A DNA stretch of 58,983 nt from positions 1 to 58,983 of the forward strand of contig NZ_CALUYL010000022.1 in assembly GCF_944324995.1 (NCBI RefSeq). The letters run 5' to 3'. Below are positions 44,147-52,730 of the stretch, piece after piece (position 1 is the stretch's first letter; each line of letters begins with the position of its first letter). This stretch comes from an uncultured Mailhella sp. GTDB lineage: Bacteria; Desulfobacterota; Desulfovibrionia; Desulfovibrionales; Desulfovibrionaceae. The notes beneath the pieces are model-generated. The model did not search any database and had not been told where the DNA came from. It saw nothing but the letters and a program-made list of their open reading frames with translations. The position numbers and the translations under genes were made by a program.

Positions 44147-44177
44147 GGGAGCCTGTCTTGAGGCAGGCTCCCTTTTT
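44147..44177 (+). terminator. Attenuator-like hairpin between dctP and dctQ
   Basis: GGGAGCCTG / CAGGCTCCC stem followed by TTTTT. It would let the binding protein be made in excess over the membrane subunits, as is common in such operons. Confidence 0.85.
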
Positions 44178-44212
44178 GTCTCTGAATCTCTGGCTGGTTC
44201 TCTGAGGTCTCT

Positions 44213-44749
44213 ATGAGTGAATCTTCTTCTACCAGGAATAAGGCCAACCAGGCCGGCGCAGTGGCGTTCCAGATTTTCTGCGCCTGCATCTTCCTTGGCA
44301 TGATCGGCCTGGTGTTCCTTAACGCCGTTCTGCGCTACTGCTTCAACTCCGGCTATCCGCCGAGCGAGGAATGGGCGCGCTTCCTCTTCATCTACATCAC
44401 CTTCTTCGGCGCCATCGAAGCCTTCTACCGCAAAAAGCACATCGCCGTGGAAATGGTGGTGGATCTTCTGCAGGGCAACTGCCGCAAGGTGGTGAACATC
44501 ATCGCCATTCTGCTGACCATTGCGGCCCTCGTCGTGCTGCTTCAGGGCGGCGTCTCCTATGTGATGATGACCCTTGACACCTACGCCATCGCCACCTACG
44601 TCAATATGTCCATCATCAACTCCACGCTCCCCATCATGGCCGCCGCAGCCATCGTTCTGCAGCTGCGCGATCTCATCACCGTCATCCGCACCCCCGCCTC
44701 TGAATTCAAGAAGAGCGAGGGTATGGATCTGTCCGAGCTTCAGCACTAA
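44213..44749 (+). CDS. dctQ: TRAP transporter small membrane subunit
   Basis: Protein of 178 residues with four hydrophobic helices (about 15-38, 55-75, 95-118, 135-158) and the family segment SEEWARFLFIYITFFGAIEAFYRKKHIAVEMV. Forms the membrane unit with DctM. The C-terminal tail is charged and cytoplasmic. The next gene starts 15 bases later. Confidence 0.93.
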   Translation: MSESSSTRNKANQAGAVAFQIFCACIFLGMIGLVFLNAVLRYCFNSGYPPSEEWARFLFIYITFFGAIEAFYRKKHIAVEMVVDLLQGNCRKVVNIIAILLTIAALVVLLQGGVSYVMMTLDTYAIATYVNMSIINSTLPIMAAAAIVLQLRDLITVIRTPASEFKKSEGMDLSELQH

Positions 44750-44763
44750 TAAGAGGAGAGAGT

Positions 44764-46044
44764 ATGGAACTTTTTCTTTTTCTTGGATCTCTCTTCGTTT
44801 TCCTGTGCTTCGGCATCCCGATCGCCATGGTGCTCGTGCTCTGCGCCATGGTCCTCATGTTCCACGCCGACATGTGGGACCCCATGACCATCGCTTCCTG
44901 CATGCTCGACGGCGCCAACAACTATCCGCTGATGGCCATTCCCTTCTTCGTGTTCGCCGGTGAAATCATGGCTGCCGGCGGCCTGTCGAAACGCGTCGTG
45001 CAGTTCGCCCAGCTTCTCATCGGCGGCGTGCGCGGCGGCCTCGGCTATGCCGCCATCGTGGCTTCCGTCATCTTCGCAGGCCTCATGGGCAGCTCCGTCG
45101 GCGAAGCCGCCGCCCTCGGCGGCCTGCTCCTGCCCATGATGAAGCAGGTCGGCTATCGTCCCGGCCGCGCGGGCGCCATCATCTCTTCGGGCGCCATCCT
45201 CGGCCCCATCATCCCGCCCAGCACCAACTTCATCATCCTCGGCTCCTGCGTGAGCGGCCTGTCCATCACCAAGCTGTTCATGATCGGTCTTTTCCCCGGT
45301 CTCTTCATCGGCCTCGCCCTGATGATCATGTGGTTCGTCATCGTTCGCCTCGACGGCTACCATGAAACCATCAAGTTCACCCGCGAAGAGAAGAAGAAGA
45401 TTCTTATCGACGCCACCCCCGCCTTCATGATGCCCGTGCTCCTGCTCGGCGGCATCCGCTTCGGCGTGTTCACCCCCACCGAAGGCGGCGCCTTCGCCGC
45501 TGTGTACGCCATCCTGGTGTGCCTGCTCTGGTACCGTGAAATCGGCCTCAAGGACCTGCTCAAGGTCAGCGCCTCTTCCGCCCGTACCACCGCCGCCGTT
45601 ATGATGATCGTGGCCACCGCTACCGCCATCGGCTACTTCATCACCCTCGCCGACATCCCGCAGCAGATCATCTCCCTGTTCGCTCCGTTCAAGGATTCCC
45701 CGATCATCCTGCTGCTGCTCATCAACGTGTTCCTGTTCCTGATCGGCATGGTCATGGACCTTACCCCCAACGTCCTCATCTTCGCGCCTGTGTTCTATCC
45801 GCTGATCCTGGACGCCGGTATCGATCCTTACCACTTCGGCCTCATCTTCATCCTGAACCTCGGCATCGGCGTCATCACGCCCCCCGTCGGCACGGTTCTC
45901 TATGTGGTGTGCGGCATCGGCAACCTCAAGCTGCCGGCCCTGGTCAAGAACCTGCTCCCCTTCCTGTTTGTGGAAGTCGTCATGCTCCTCCTGCTCACGG
46001 TCTTCCCCAAGCTGTCCCTTATCCCCATGGGCTGGCTTATCTGA
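44764..46044 (+). CDS. dctM: TRAP transporter large permease subunit
   Basis: Protein of 426 residues with about 12 hydrophobic segments. GLMGSSVGEAAALGGLLLPMM, GPIIPPSTNFIILG and ITPPVGTVLYVV are the conserved ion- and substrate-site loops of DctM. Sodium- or proton-driven transport step of the DctPQM system. Ribosome-binding site AGGAGAG. Last gene of the operon. Confidence 0.95.
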   Translation: MELFLFLGSLFVFLCFGIPIAMVLVLCAMVLMFHADMWDPMTIASCMLDGANNYPLMAIPFFVFAGEIMAAGGLSKRVVQFAQLLIGGVRGGLGYAAIVASVIFAGLMGSSVGEAAALGGLLLPMMKQVGYRPGRAGAIISSGAILGPIIPPSTNFIILGSCVSGLSITKLFMIGLFPGLFIGLALMIMWFVIVRLDGYHETIKFTREEKKKILIDATPAFMMPVLLLGGIRFGVFTPTEGGAFAAVYAILVCLLWYREIGLKDLLKVSASSARTTAAVMMIVATATAIGYFITLADIPQQIISLFAPFKDSPIILLLLINVFLFLIGMVMDLTPNVLIFAPVFYPLILDAGIDPYHFGLIFILNLGIGVITPPVGTVLYVVCGIGNLKLPALVKNLLPFLFVEVVMLLLLTVFPKLSLIPMGWLI

Positions 46045-46068
46045 CGGCCTGACCTTGGATGAACTCTC

Positions 46069-46097
46069 GGGGCGACTCCTTCACGGGGTCGCCCCTT
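46069..46097 (+). terminator. Hairpin after dctM
   Basis: GGGGCGAC / GTCGCCCC stem with an 11-base loop, 25 bases after the stop; only two T follow directly, so termination may be moderate. Confidence 0.6.
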
Positions 46098-46192
46098 GGC
46101 GTTTAAAGAGGAAGAAGAACAGGCCAGAGCAGCGGGGCGCTGCCCCGGGAAAGGCGGGATAAGGACGACATCAGGCCCCCCGGCCGACGGCA

Positions 46193-46420
46193 AACTTCGA
46201 TGACGGCTGTTGAAGCTTTGGGAGAGAGTTTGCGCTCAGCGGTAACGTGTGCGCCGCTCAGGCACAAAAAAGGGCAGCACAGTGAAGAAAGCTTCGCCGT
46301 GCGCCCTTGAAAAGAGAGAGATCAGCCTGAAAATAATAAAAGTTTTAGGAAAGGGGATAGGGGTGCGGGGAAAGGGGAAAAGCCCTTTTTCAAAAGGGTT
46401 TTCCCCTTTCCCCGCCATCT
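46193..46420 (+). repeat. Dispersed repeat R2, copy a
   Basis: About 230-base non-coding unit: a CTTCGATGACGGCTGTTGAAGC start, GGTAACGTGTG, TCAGGCACAAAAAAGGGCAG, a GCAC...GTGC hairpin, CAGCCTGAAAATAATAAAAG with TTTTAGGAAAG, and a final hairpin with arms GGGGAAAAGCCCTT / AAGGGTTTTCCCC. Nearly the same unit is found at 49977-50204 and 50226-50454. A short R1-like fragment (46115-46165, with GGGGCGCTGCCCC) precedes it. Confidence 0.8.
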
Positions 46421-46451
46421 CTCTCACTCTCACACTCTCTTTCTCTCTTCA

Positions 46452-47102
46452 TCAGTACACGATTTCGATTTCCGAGCGGCCCTGATAGAGGTTCCAGAAC
46501 AGTTCGGCGATGTTGTCCGGCATGTATTTTTCGGATCCGCCGATCAAGCCGCAGACCTGAACGGAACCGAGGTAGATTCCCTGTTCCTTCAGGACCGGAT
46601 GCAGTGCCAGCACCATGGCGCGCAGTGCGGCCTTGTCCATGGAAAGGGGGAGATAATCCGCGCTGGGATACAGCGACAAGCCGCCGCCGGTAATGAGCAC
46701 GGCTCCCTGCTTTTGGCGGAAGGCCTCGCAGTTCATTTCCTGAATGCAGGTGTATGCGCCGAGCACGTCGCCGGCATAGCGCTGCCGCATGATTTCCGCG
46801 TTCATGTTCTCGGCAAGGTCGGCGTCTGCCGTCGTCGTGCCGACGTTGTAGAACAGAACGTCCGGCACGCCGTACCGCTGCACGGCTTCCCGCAGAGACG
46901 CGGCAAGAGCGCTTTGATCCGCGGCGTCGGCGACCTGCGTTTCCACGTCCATGCCTTGCGCGCGCAAAGCGTTCCGGTATTCGGTCAGACGTTCCGCGTT
47001 GCGGCACATCAGTACCACGCGAAAATCGTGTTCCGCAAACATCCGGGCAACGGCGTTGCCCAGCCCCTTGCCTGCACCTACCACAAACAGCGTCTTTTTC
47101 AT
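46452..47102 (-). CDS. Short-chain dehydrogenase/reductase-like protein without the usual Tyr
   Basis: Protein of 216 residues. NAD(P)-binding GAGKGLGNAVARMF near the N terminus and the VLFYNVGTTT strand fit the SDR fold, with CRN at the end of strand 2 suggesting NADPH. The region of the catalytic YxxxK reads LPLSMDKAALRA: the Lys is there but Leu replaces Tyr, so normal SDR chemistry is doubtful. Last gene of the minus-strand operon with the flavin reductase and aldo-keto reductase. Start at 47102 follows AAGGAAC; the longer frame upstream overlaps the flavin reductase gene. Confidence 0.8.
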   Translation of the reverse strand: MKKTLFVVGAGKGLGNAVARMFAEHDFRVVLMCRNAERLTEYRNALRAQGMDVETQVADAADQSALAASLREAVQRYGVPDVLFYNVGTTTADADLAENMNAEIMRQRYAGDVLGAYTCIQEMNCEAFRQKQGAVLITGGGLSLYPSADYLPLSMDKAALRAMVLALHPVLKEQGIYLGSVQVCGLIGGSEKYMPDNIAELFWNLYQGRSEIEIVY

Positions 47103-47124
47103 GTGATGTTCCTTTTTTTGAAGC

Positions 47125-47634
47125 TTAGAGAGAAGCGCCGAGCCGTCGGGCGGCGTCCGTTTTTCCGCTTCCCAGAATTTCGCCCCGGTTCTTCCAGCCC
47201 AGATTCCGCTCATAGGTGCGGTACCATGTGACCGCCTGCGAATAGTCCGAACCTCCGGCCGTCATGAGCAGCACGCTTTCCCGCGCAAAACCCGCGTATC
47301 CCAGACATTCCAGTTCCGCATACAGGCGATCCGCCGCCGTCTTCAGCGGTCCGGTCACCGTCCAGAAATACACGGGAGATGCAAACGTCACCACATGGCA
47401 TTCCGCAAACGCGGCGTAAATCTGTTCCATGTCGTCTTTCTGCACGCAGGGACTGTGGGCGTTCCGTCCTGCGTGCAGACATCCCAGGCATCCGTGTATG
47501 TTCATGTCGGTCAGATAAAACTCGCGAACCCGGTGTCCTGCGCGGCGCGCGCCTTCCGCAAAGGCTTGAATCAGTCCGGCTGTGCGTCCGTTTTTTCTGG
47601 CCGCGCCGTTTAAAATCAGAATGTTTTTGGGCAT
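47125..47634 (-). CDS. NADPH-dependent FMN reductase / flavodoxin-fold protein
   Basis: Protein of 169 residues. ILILNGAARKNGRTAGLI is the phosphate-binding loop of flavodoxin-like reductases; FASPVYFWTVTGPLKTAADRLY is the second flavin-binding segment. The Cys-rich stretch GCLGCLHAGRNAHSPC is like that of iron-sulfur flavoproteins. Probably uses FMN to pass electrons from NAD(P)H to small acceptors in the cytoplasm. AGGAG precedes ATG 47634. Middle gene of the three-gene operon. Confidence 0.88.
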   Translation of the reverse strand: MPKNILILNGAARKNGRTAGLIQAFAEGARRAGHRVREFYLTDMNIHGCLGCLHAGRNAHSPCVQKDDMEQIYAAFAECHVVTFASPVYFWTVTGPLKTAADRLYAELECLGYAGFARESVLLMTAGGSDYSQAVTWYRTYERNLGWKNRGEILGSGKTDAARRLGASL

Positions 47635-47645
47635 GACTTCTTCTC

Positions 47646-48443
47646 CTACCACCAGCCGAACAGACTCCGACCTTCGTCGAGTCCTTCGATGGTCTGCATG
47701 TCTTCCGTGCTCAGATCAAAGTTCAGGGAATCCAGATTTTCCCGCATGTGCCGCGGATCGGTGCTCTTGGGAATGACCACGATTCCCTGCTGCGTGAGAA
47801 AGCGCAGCGCAATCTGCGCAACGGTTTTCTCATATTGCGCGGCCATGTCGAGCAGCTCGGGCTGCTGATGTATGCCGTGACGCCCGCAGGCCAGCGGCGA
47901 CCAGCTTTCATGGATAGTGCCCAGTTGCTGTTCCAGCTCCCGGAGCTTCTTCTGCTGGCGGAAAACGTGGGTTTCCACCTGATTGACGGCCGGAATCACC
48001 GTGCAGTGACGCGTCAGATCCAAATAGCGCTCTTCCAGAAAGTTGGAAACGCCGATGGCTCGAAGCAGACCTTTTCCATAGGCGGTTTCCATGGCGCGAT
48101 AAATTTCGTGCGTGTCTCCCGAGGGCTCGTGAATCAGCAGAAGATCAATATAGCCGAGATCCAGGGCGTTCAGAGAGGCGTCGATGGAGCGGAGCGTGTC
48201 CGAATAGCCGCGGCAGCCCCACAGCTTGGTGGTGATGAACAGCCGCTCGCGCGCAATTCCGGATCGCCGGCAGGCAAGACCGACTTCCCGTTCGTTGCCG
48301 TAGCATTGCGCCGTGTCTATGGAAAGGTATCCCGCGGAAAGCGCGGCGGCCACGCATGCTTCCGTCAGGCGCGGCGGCGTTTGATACGTGCCGTAGCCGA
48401 CAACGGGCATGGACACGCCGTTGTTCAGAATGGTTGTTTTCAT
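47646..48443 (-). CDS. Aldo/keto reductase
   Basis: Protein of 265 residues, usual for the family. The catalytic tetrad is visible: Asp and Tyr in SIDTAQCYGNE, Lys in TTKLWG, His in LLLIHEPSGD. The NADPH-binding IPKSTDPRHMREN is present near the C terminus. Reduces aldehydes or ketones with NADPH in the cytoplasm. First gene of the operon; GGAGG precedes the start. The divergent LysR-type gene is the likely regulator. Confidence 0.92.
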   Translation of the reverse strand: MKTTILNNGVSMPVVGYGTYQTPPRLTEACVAAALSAGYLSIDTAQCYGNEREVGLACRRSGIARERLFITTKLWGCRGYSDTLRSIDASLNALDLGYIDLLLIHEPSGDTHEIYRAMETAYGKGLLRAIGVSNFLEERYLDLTRHCTVIPAVNQVETHVFRQQKKLRELEQQLGTIHESWSPLACGRHGIHQQPELLDMAAQYEKTVAQIALRFLTQQGIVVIPKSTDPRHMRENLDSLNFDLSTEDMQTIEGLDEGRSLFGWW

Positions 48444-48551
48444 GCTTTTCCTCCGCCTGGTGTTATGATGCTGTTGTAGCGGAGAAAAAATTGACAGAGA
48501 AGATACCAAAATATTAAAATGGTTTTTAGAAAATCTGAAAACGAGGTCGCT

Positions 48552-49457
48552 GTGTATAGTCGGGAACTGACCACGTTTATTGCGGCGGCGGAGCAGGGGA
48601 GCTTTCTGAAGGCGTCCAGAACGTTGTACACGACGCCTGCTTCCGTCATGAATCAGATCAACAAACTGGAGTCGGAAGTCGGAGTCGCGCTGCTTGAGCG
48701 CACCAACCAGGGCGTGCGCCTGACCCCGGCAGGACGCTCCATATACACGGACGCCAAAAATATTATCAGGTTGTCGGAACAGGCTATGGCCCGCGCCCGT
48801 CGCATTGCCGGCGACGCCCGACAGACGGTTCGCGTGGGCACGTCGATACTGCGCCCATGCAGAACGCTGGTGGATCTGTGGTCGGAAATTGATGACGGCG
48901 AAATTGCCTTTTCCGTGCAGATCGTTCCGTTCGACGACAGCCCGAACAGCATGGAACTTATGCTGGACTCCTTGGGCGGAGACATCGACTGCTTCGTCGG
49001 CCCCTGCGACTCGCTCACCTGGAAGCAGCGATACAACATGCTCCTGCTGGAGCCGGTGAACTGCTGCATCGCCGTGCCGAAAAATCATCGGCTGGCAGAA
49101 AAACGCGCCCTGACCTGGAACGACCTCAGCGGAGAAACGCTTATCCTCGTCCGCCGCGGAGAATCCCTCGTGCTGAATAGCATGCGCGACGATATTGAAA
49201 GGAATCACCCAGATATAGCACTCATCGATGCGCCGCATTTCTACGACGTCGGCATATTCAATGAGTGCGAACAGCGCGGATGCCTCATGGAAACGCTGGA
49301 TATCTGGAAGGGCGTTCACCCCGCCATGAAAACCCTGCCCGTCGCCTGGAACTATCCCATGCCCTACGGCATCGTTTACGCAAAACACCCCTCCGACGCC
49401 ATGCGGCAATTCATAGAGAAAATTCAAAAACACCTCTCCTCAAGAAAGGCAGAATAG
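48552..49457 (+). CDS. LysR-family transcriptional regulator
   Basis: Protein of 301 residues from a GTG start. YSRELTTFIAAAEQGSFLKASRTL with TTPASVMNQINKLE is the N-terminal helix-turn-helix, followed by an effector-binding domain of two alpha/beta halves. The GTG at 48552 is preferred because GAGG sits correctly before it and LysR proteins normally begin here; the ATG at 48519 adds 11 residues and has no ribosome-binding site. Divergent from the aldo-keto reductase operon, sharing a 108-base gap that should hold its operator. Confidence 0.9.
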   Translation: MYSRELTTFIAAAEQGSFLKASRTLYTTPASVMNQINKLESEVGVALLERTNQGVRLTPAGRSIYTDAKNIIRLSEQAMARARRIAGDARQTVRVGTSILRPCRTLVDLWSEIDDGEIAFSVQIVPFDDSPNSMELMLDSLGGDIDCFVGPCDSLTWKQRYNMLLLEPVNCCIAVPKNHRLAEKRALTWNDLSGETLILVRRGESLVLNSMRDDIERNHPDIALIDAPHFYDVGIFNECEQRGCLMETLDIWKGVHPAMKTLPVAWNYPMPYGIVYAKHPSDAMRQFIEKIQKHLSSRKAE

Positions 49458-49484
49458 GAAGACGGACAGACCGGAGTAGCGGAG

Positions 49485-49976
49485 AGGGACAGGAAGGGGG
49501 ACAGGCCGGAGCAGCGGGGCGCTGCCCCGGGGGGAGTGGAAGGGAGACCAGGCAAGAGCCATCGGGGCGCTGCCCCGGACCCCGCCGGGGGAAATAATTC
49601 CCCGACAAAGTCGGGACAAGCCCCCCGGGCCCCCCTGATTCCGCCGAAGGCTTCGCCATTCGGCGGGGCGGGAGTGCGGGAGCAGGGCGCGTTGCCGAAG
49701 ACAATCGGGAGAGGGGAAAGGCAGAGGCTGAGAGACTGCGGGGCGCGGAAAGTCTTGGCCAGCGCTGTTCGGTCTGCGGACGCAGTGCAGGTGTGCGCTG
49801 TCGCGCCCACCTGCGGTGGCCGACTCCTGTCCGACAAAAGTCGGACAGTCGTGAGTAAGGAAGAGATTTTCGGATATTTTGGAGGGATCACCGAGGGCCG
49901 GGCTGTAAAAGCAGGCCGGAAGGCTGCTTCTCCACGCTCTGGGGCCCCGGGCGACATCGTGAACCCGGACGGCGGC
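49485..49976 (+). repeat. Dispersed structured repeat R1, copy C
   Basis: Shares with copies A, B and D the block CCCCCTGATTCCGCCGAAGG, the GCGGGAGTGCG block, and two hairpins: 49787-49814 (inner stem GCGC/GCGC) and 49827-49848 (arms CTGTCCGAC/GTCGGACAG). GGGGCGCTGCCCC hairpins occur twice at its left end. Its right end passes straight into R2 copy b. Non-coding. Confidence 0.75.
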
Positions 49977-50204
49977 AAATTTCGATGCGGAGTGTTGAAG
50001 CGTTGGAAGAAGATGTTGCGTTCTTTGGTAACGTGTGTGCCGTTCAGGCACAAAAAAGGGCAGCACGGGTGAAGAATGCTTTGCCGGGTGCTTCTGAAAA
50101 GAGAGTCAGCCTGTAATAATAAAAGTTTTAAGAAAGAGGATGTGGGTGTGGGGGAAGGAAAAAAGCCCTTTTTCAAAAGGGTTTTCCTCTTTTCCCGCAA
50201 ACAC
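49977..50204 (+). repeat. Dispersed repeat R2, copy b
   Basis: Same unit as 46193-46420: TTTCGATGCGGAGTGTTGAAGC, GGTAACGTGTG, TCAGGCACAAAAAAGGGCAG, AATAATAAAAGTTTTAAG and a terminal hairpin AAAAAGCCCTTTTTC / AAAAGGGTTTTCC. The hairpin with its A/T core could stop transcription of the LysR-type gene. Confidence 0.8.
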
Positions 50205-50225
50205 TTTCTCATCTCGACACCCTCG

Positions 50226-50454
50226 GAAATTTCGATGCCGAGTGTTGAAGCGGCGGGGGAGGTCTTGCGCTTTGCGATATCGTGTTCGTTTGTCAGGCAC
50301 AAAAAAGGACACACGGTTGAAGAGACTTCGTCCGAGTGCCCTGAGAAAAGGGAAAACAGCCTGAAATAATAAAAGTTTTAGGAAAGAGAATGGGGGTGCG
50401 GGGGAAGGAGAAAAGCCCTTTTACAAAAGGGTTTTCTCCTTCCCCCGCAAACTC
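50226..50454 (+). repeat. Dispersed repeat R2, copy c
   Basis: Tandem neighbour of copy b, slightly more diverged in the middle hairpin. Ends with GGAGAAAAGCCCTTTT / AAAAGGGTTTTCTCC, where changes on the two arms match each other. Sits convergent to the 3' end of the next gene. Confidence 0.8.
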
Positions 50455-50479
50455 TCTTCTCTCGTCCTCTCTCTCTTTC

Positions 50480-51250
50480 TTACACTTCCGTGGCGTGGAG
50501 CCAGACCTGGTAGCGGGCGTTCAGGCTTTTTTTAGTAGTGGTCCAGGAGATGCCGGCGGTATAGAATTTGTCGAGTTTGAGTTCAAAGTTTTCGATTTTG
50601 GTAAGGAGGCCTTCGACGGTATTGAGGGCCTGTTCATTAGCGGCGAGCAGGGCTTCATAGGCTTCGCTGAACTGTTCGCTGTGGAACTCTTCGACCGGGG
50701 TATGGGAAGTCATTTCGTGGCCGGTTTTGAGCAGGTAGAGCTTTTTGAATTTCGCGCATTCGATGCGGTCGTAGGACACGGAGCGGATGAAGGTAGCGAA
50801 GTCGTCGTGGAGGGTTTTGAAGGCGTTGTAGGCTGCGGCGGCTTCGGAGTTGCAGAAGAAGGAGTCGCAGGAGAGCAGGAGGAAGTATTCCTCGCCGAGG
50901 AACTTCTTGATGCGGGGGAACTCGTCGGGATTATAGAGGTAGTGATCCCAGTCGGAAACGTGCTTATCGCCGTCGATGGCGCTGATGAGCAGAATCTTGT
51001 GATGCAGCAGTTCGGCGTACACGCGGCCGCCGCGGCGCTTGAGCACGGTGATGGCCGTGTTCTTGGAATGGAAGTACATGGTGAGCGAGGCGATGAGGGC
51101 GACCAGGCTGACGGAGAACACGGCCACGAACACGCCGAGGAAGGTGAACGTGGTCATGCCGTAGGTCGCGCGGGAAAAGGGAAAGATCATCGCGAGCGAC
51201 AACAGGGAGAGGAAGAACAGCGCATAGGAAAGATTACGGAAGGTACTCAT
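50480..51250 (-). CDS. Unknown protein with two N-terminal membrane helices
   Basis: Protein of 256 residues. Helices at about 8-26 and 34-58 are followed by a soluble, largely helical cytoplasmic domain with a coiled-coil-like stretch (NTVEGLLTKIENFELKLDKF). No family recognised. AAGGA eight bases before ATG 51250. It sits alone between the R2 repeats and the efflux operon. Confidence 0.7.
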   Translation of the reverse strand: MSTFRNLSYALFFLSLLSLAMIFPFSRATYGMTTFTFLGVFVAVFSVSLVALIASLTMYFHSKNTAITVLKRRGGRVYAELLHHKILLISAIDGDKHVSDWDHYLYNPDEFPRIKKFLGEEYFLLLSCDSFFCNSEAAAAYNAFKTLHDDFATFIRSVSYDRIECAKFKKLYLLKTGHEMTSHTPVEEFHSEQFSEAYEALLAANEQALNTVEGLLTKIENFELKLDKFYTAGISWTTTKKSLNARYQVWLHATEV

Positions 51251-51373
51251 GGGCAATTTCCTTATATCTCAATATCTCAGCATGGACGGAAAGAAGCGCC
51301 TCACCTGACATAGAAACAGATGGGGCGATTCTCTGCTGAAAAAAGAGAAAGGTCAATCTCATGAAGAATTTCT

Positions 51374-52726
51374 TTATCGGGACAAAATTCGTCCTCCCAT
51401 GGCCTGCCAGATGGCGTTTGAGGCGGAAATAACGCCGTATTTGCGCTCCAGAACGGAGAGTCGGGAGTCGTTGCAGGCCTTCAGCGCTTCGAGCCAGTCC
51501 TTGAGTTCGTCGGCTCCCTGATCGTATCGTGCTTTGCGGTACGCTTCCACGCGCAGATCGGCGTCATATTTTTTCTTAATGTTTTCAAACTGTTGTTCAG
51601 CATTACCCAGGGCGCTGTAGTAGAGCGACACCTCATTGAGGGCGGTGGTCACGCTCTTGGTGAAGGCAAGTTTTGCGTCTTCGTAGTCGGCCTCGGCGAT
51701 TTTCACGTTCCATTTTACACGATTCCAGTCGAGGAAGGGCAGCGTGAAGTTGACAAGTCCGCTGAGGAACGAGGAACTGAACAGATCGGAAGCCGAAGTC
51801 GCCGTGGCTCCCAGGGTTCCGCCTATGCTGACGGTGGGAAAGAGATCGGCGCGGGCGGCGCGCTGATTCCGGAACGCGGAGAGCAGGCGGAAGCTGGCGG
51901 CATTCACGTCGGGCCGTGCGCCGAGCGCTTCGATAGGCACGTTGAGATCCACGGCAGGCACGTTGACCGCGAGCAGATCGGGCAGGGGCAGGTTCAGTTC
52001 TTCCTGCGGGCGCAGGTTGAGCAGATCGCGCAGGGTCTGCCGCTCTTCGCGGAGCTGTTCTTCCAGCGTGAGCACGGTGGTTTTCTGGGCGAGCAGGCTT
52101 TGTTCGGTCTGGGCGGGATCAAGGCCGTCGGTCTGACCGGCCTGGAACTTGTTCCGCATGATGGTGAGGAGCTGTTCGTAGTAGGCGAGGCTCTGGCGGC
52201 TGAGTTCCAGCGCGCGCGAGGTGTAGGCCATGCTGTACCAGGTGTTCACCACGCTGTTGACGAGGGCGAGCCTGGTGGCTTCCCTGTCCTGTTCGGTGGC
52301 GTGGAATTCCCAGGACTGCGCCGAAGCGGCGTCGCGCAGGCGGCCCCACAGATCGAGTTCGTAGGAGAGGCCGAACGAGGCGTCGAAGCTGCGCGTGGCA
52401 TGACCGCTGTCGAGCGCGGTGCGGGAACCGGCGTCGCCGGAGCCGGAGAACCAGGGCACGAGCTCGGCGCCGAGCTGGCGGGCCTGATACAGGGCGCGGT
52501 TCACGGTGATGGCGCTGCGGGCGAGATCAATGTTGCGTTCGAGGGCCATGTCCACGAGCTTGTTGAGGGAGGGATCGTTGTACTGCGTCCACCATTGGCG
52601 GTCGATCTGGTAGTGCTGCTGCATCTGGGCTTCGGACAGGATGCCTTCGTCGGGAATCTGAGCGTCGCGGGTGGCGCAGCCGGAAAGAAGAAGCAGGGCG
52701 GCGCACAAAAGAGCGGTGTGTTTCAT
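51374..52726 (-). CDS. TolC-like outer membrane efflux lipoprotein (NodT family)
   Basis: Protein of 450 residues. Lipoprotein signal with lipobox LSGC (Cys17). Two repeated halves with long helices and the strands of the outer membrane barrel (FDASFGLSYELDLWGRLRD and FPTVSIGGTLGATAT), as in OprM/NodT proteins. Forms the outer membrane channel for the MacA-MacB pump encoded just upstream in the same transcript (four bases between macB stop and this start). Confidence 0.92.
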   Translation of the reverse strand: MKHTALLCAALLLLSGCATRDAQIPDEGILSEAQMQQHYQIDRQWWTQYNDPSLNKLVDMALERNIDLARSAITVNRALYQARQLGAELVPWFSGSGDAGSRTALDSGHATRSFDASFGLSYELDLWGRLRDAASAQSWEFHATEQDREATRLALVNSVVNTWYSMAYTSRALELSRQSLAYYEQLLTIMRNKFQAGQTDGLDPAQTEQSLLAQKTTVLTLEEQLREERQTLRDLLNLRPQEELNLPLPDLLAVNVPAVDLNVPIEALGARPDVNAASFRLLSAFRNQRAARADLFPTVSIGGTLGATATSASDLFSSSFLSGLVNFTLPFLDWNRVKWNVKIAEADYEDAKLAFTKSVTTALNEVSLYYSALGNAEQQFENIKKKYDADLRVEAYRKARYDQGADELKDWLEALKACNDSRLSVLERKYGVISASNAIWQAMGGRILSR

Positions 52727-52730
52727 GGAA

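Noticed and set aside
42833-44746. 637-codon minus-strand ORF opposite dctP-dctQ
   Set aside because: Shadow of the TRAP genes; crosses two real genes and a terminator.
46193-50454. Possible CRISPR array because of tandem repeats
   Set aside because: Units are about 230 bp with no short regular repeat-spacer pattern and no cas genes.
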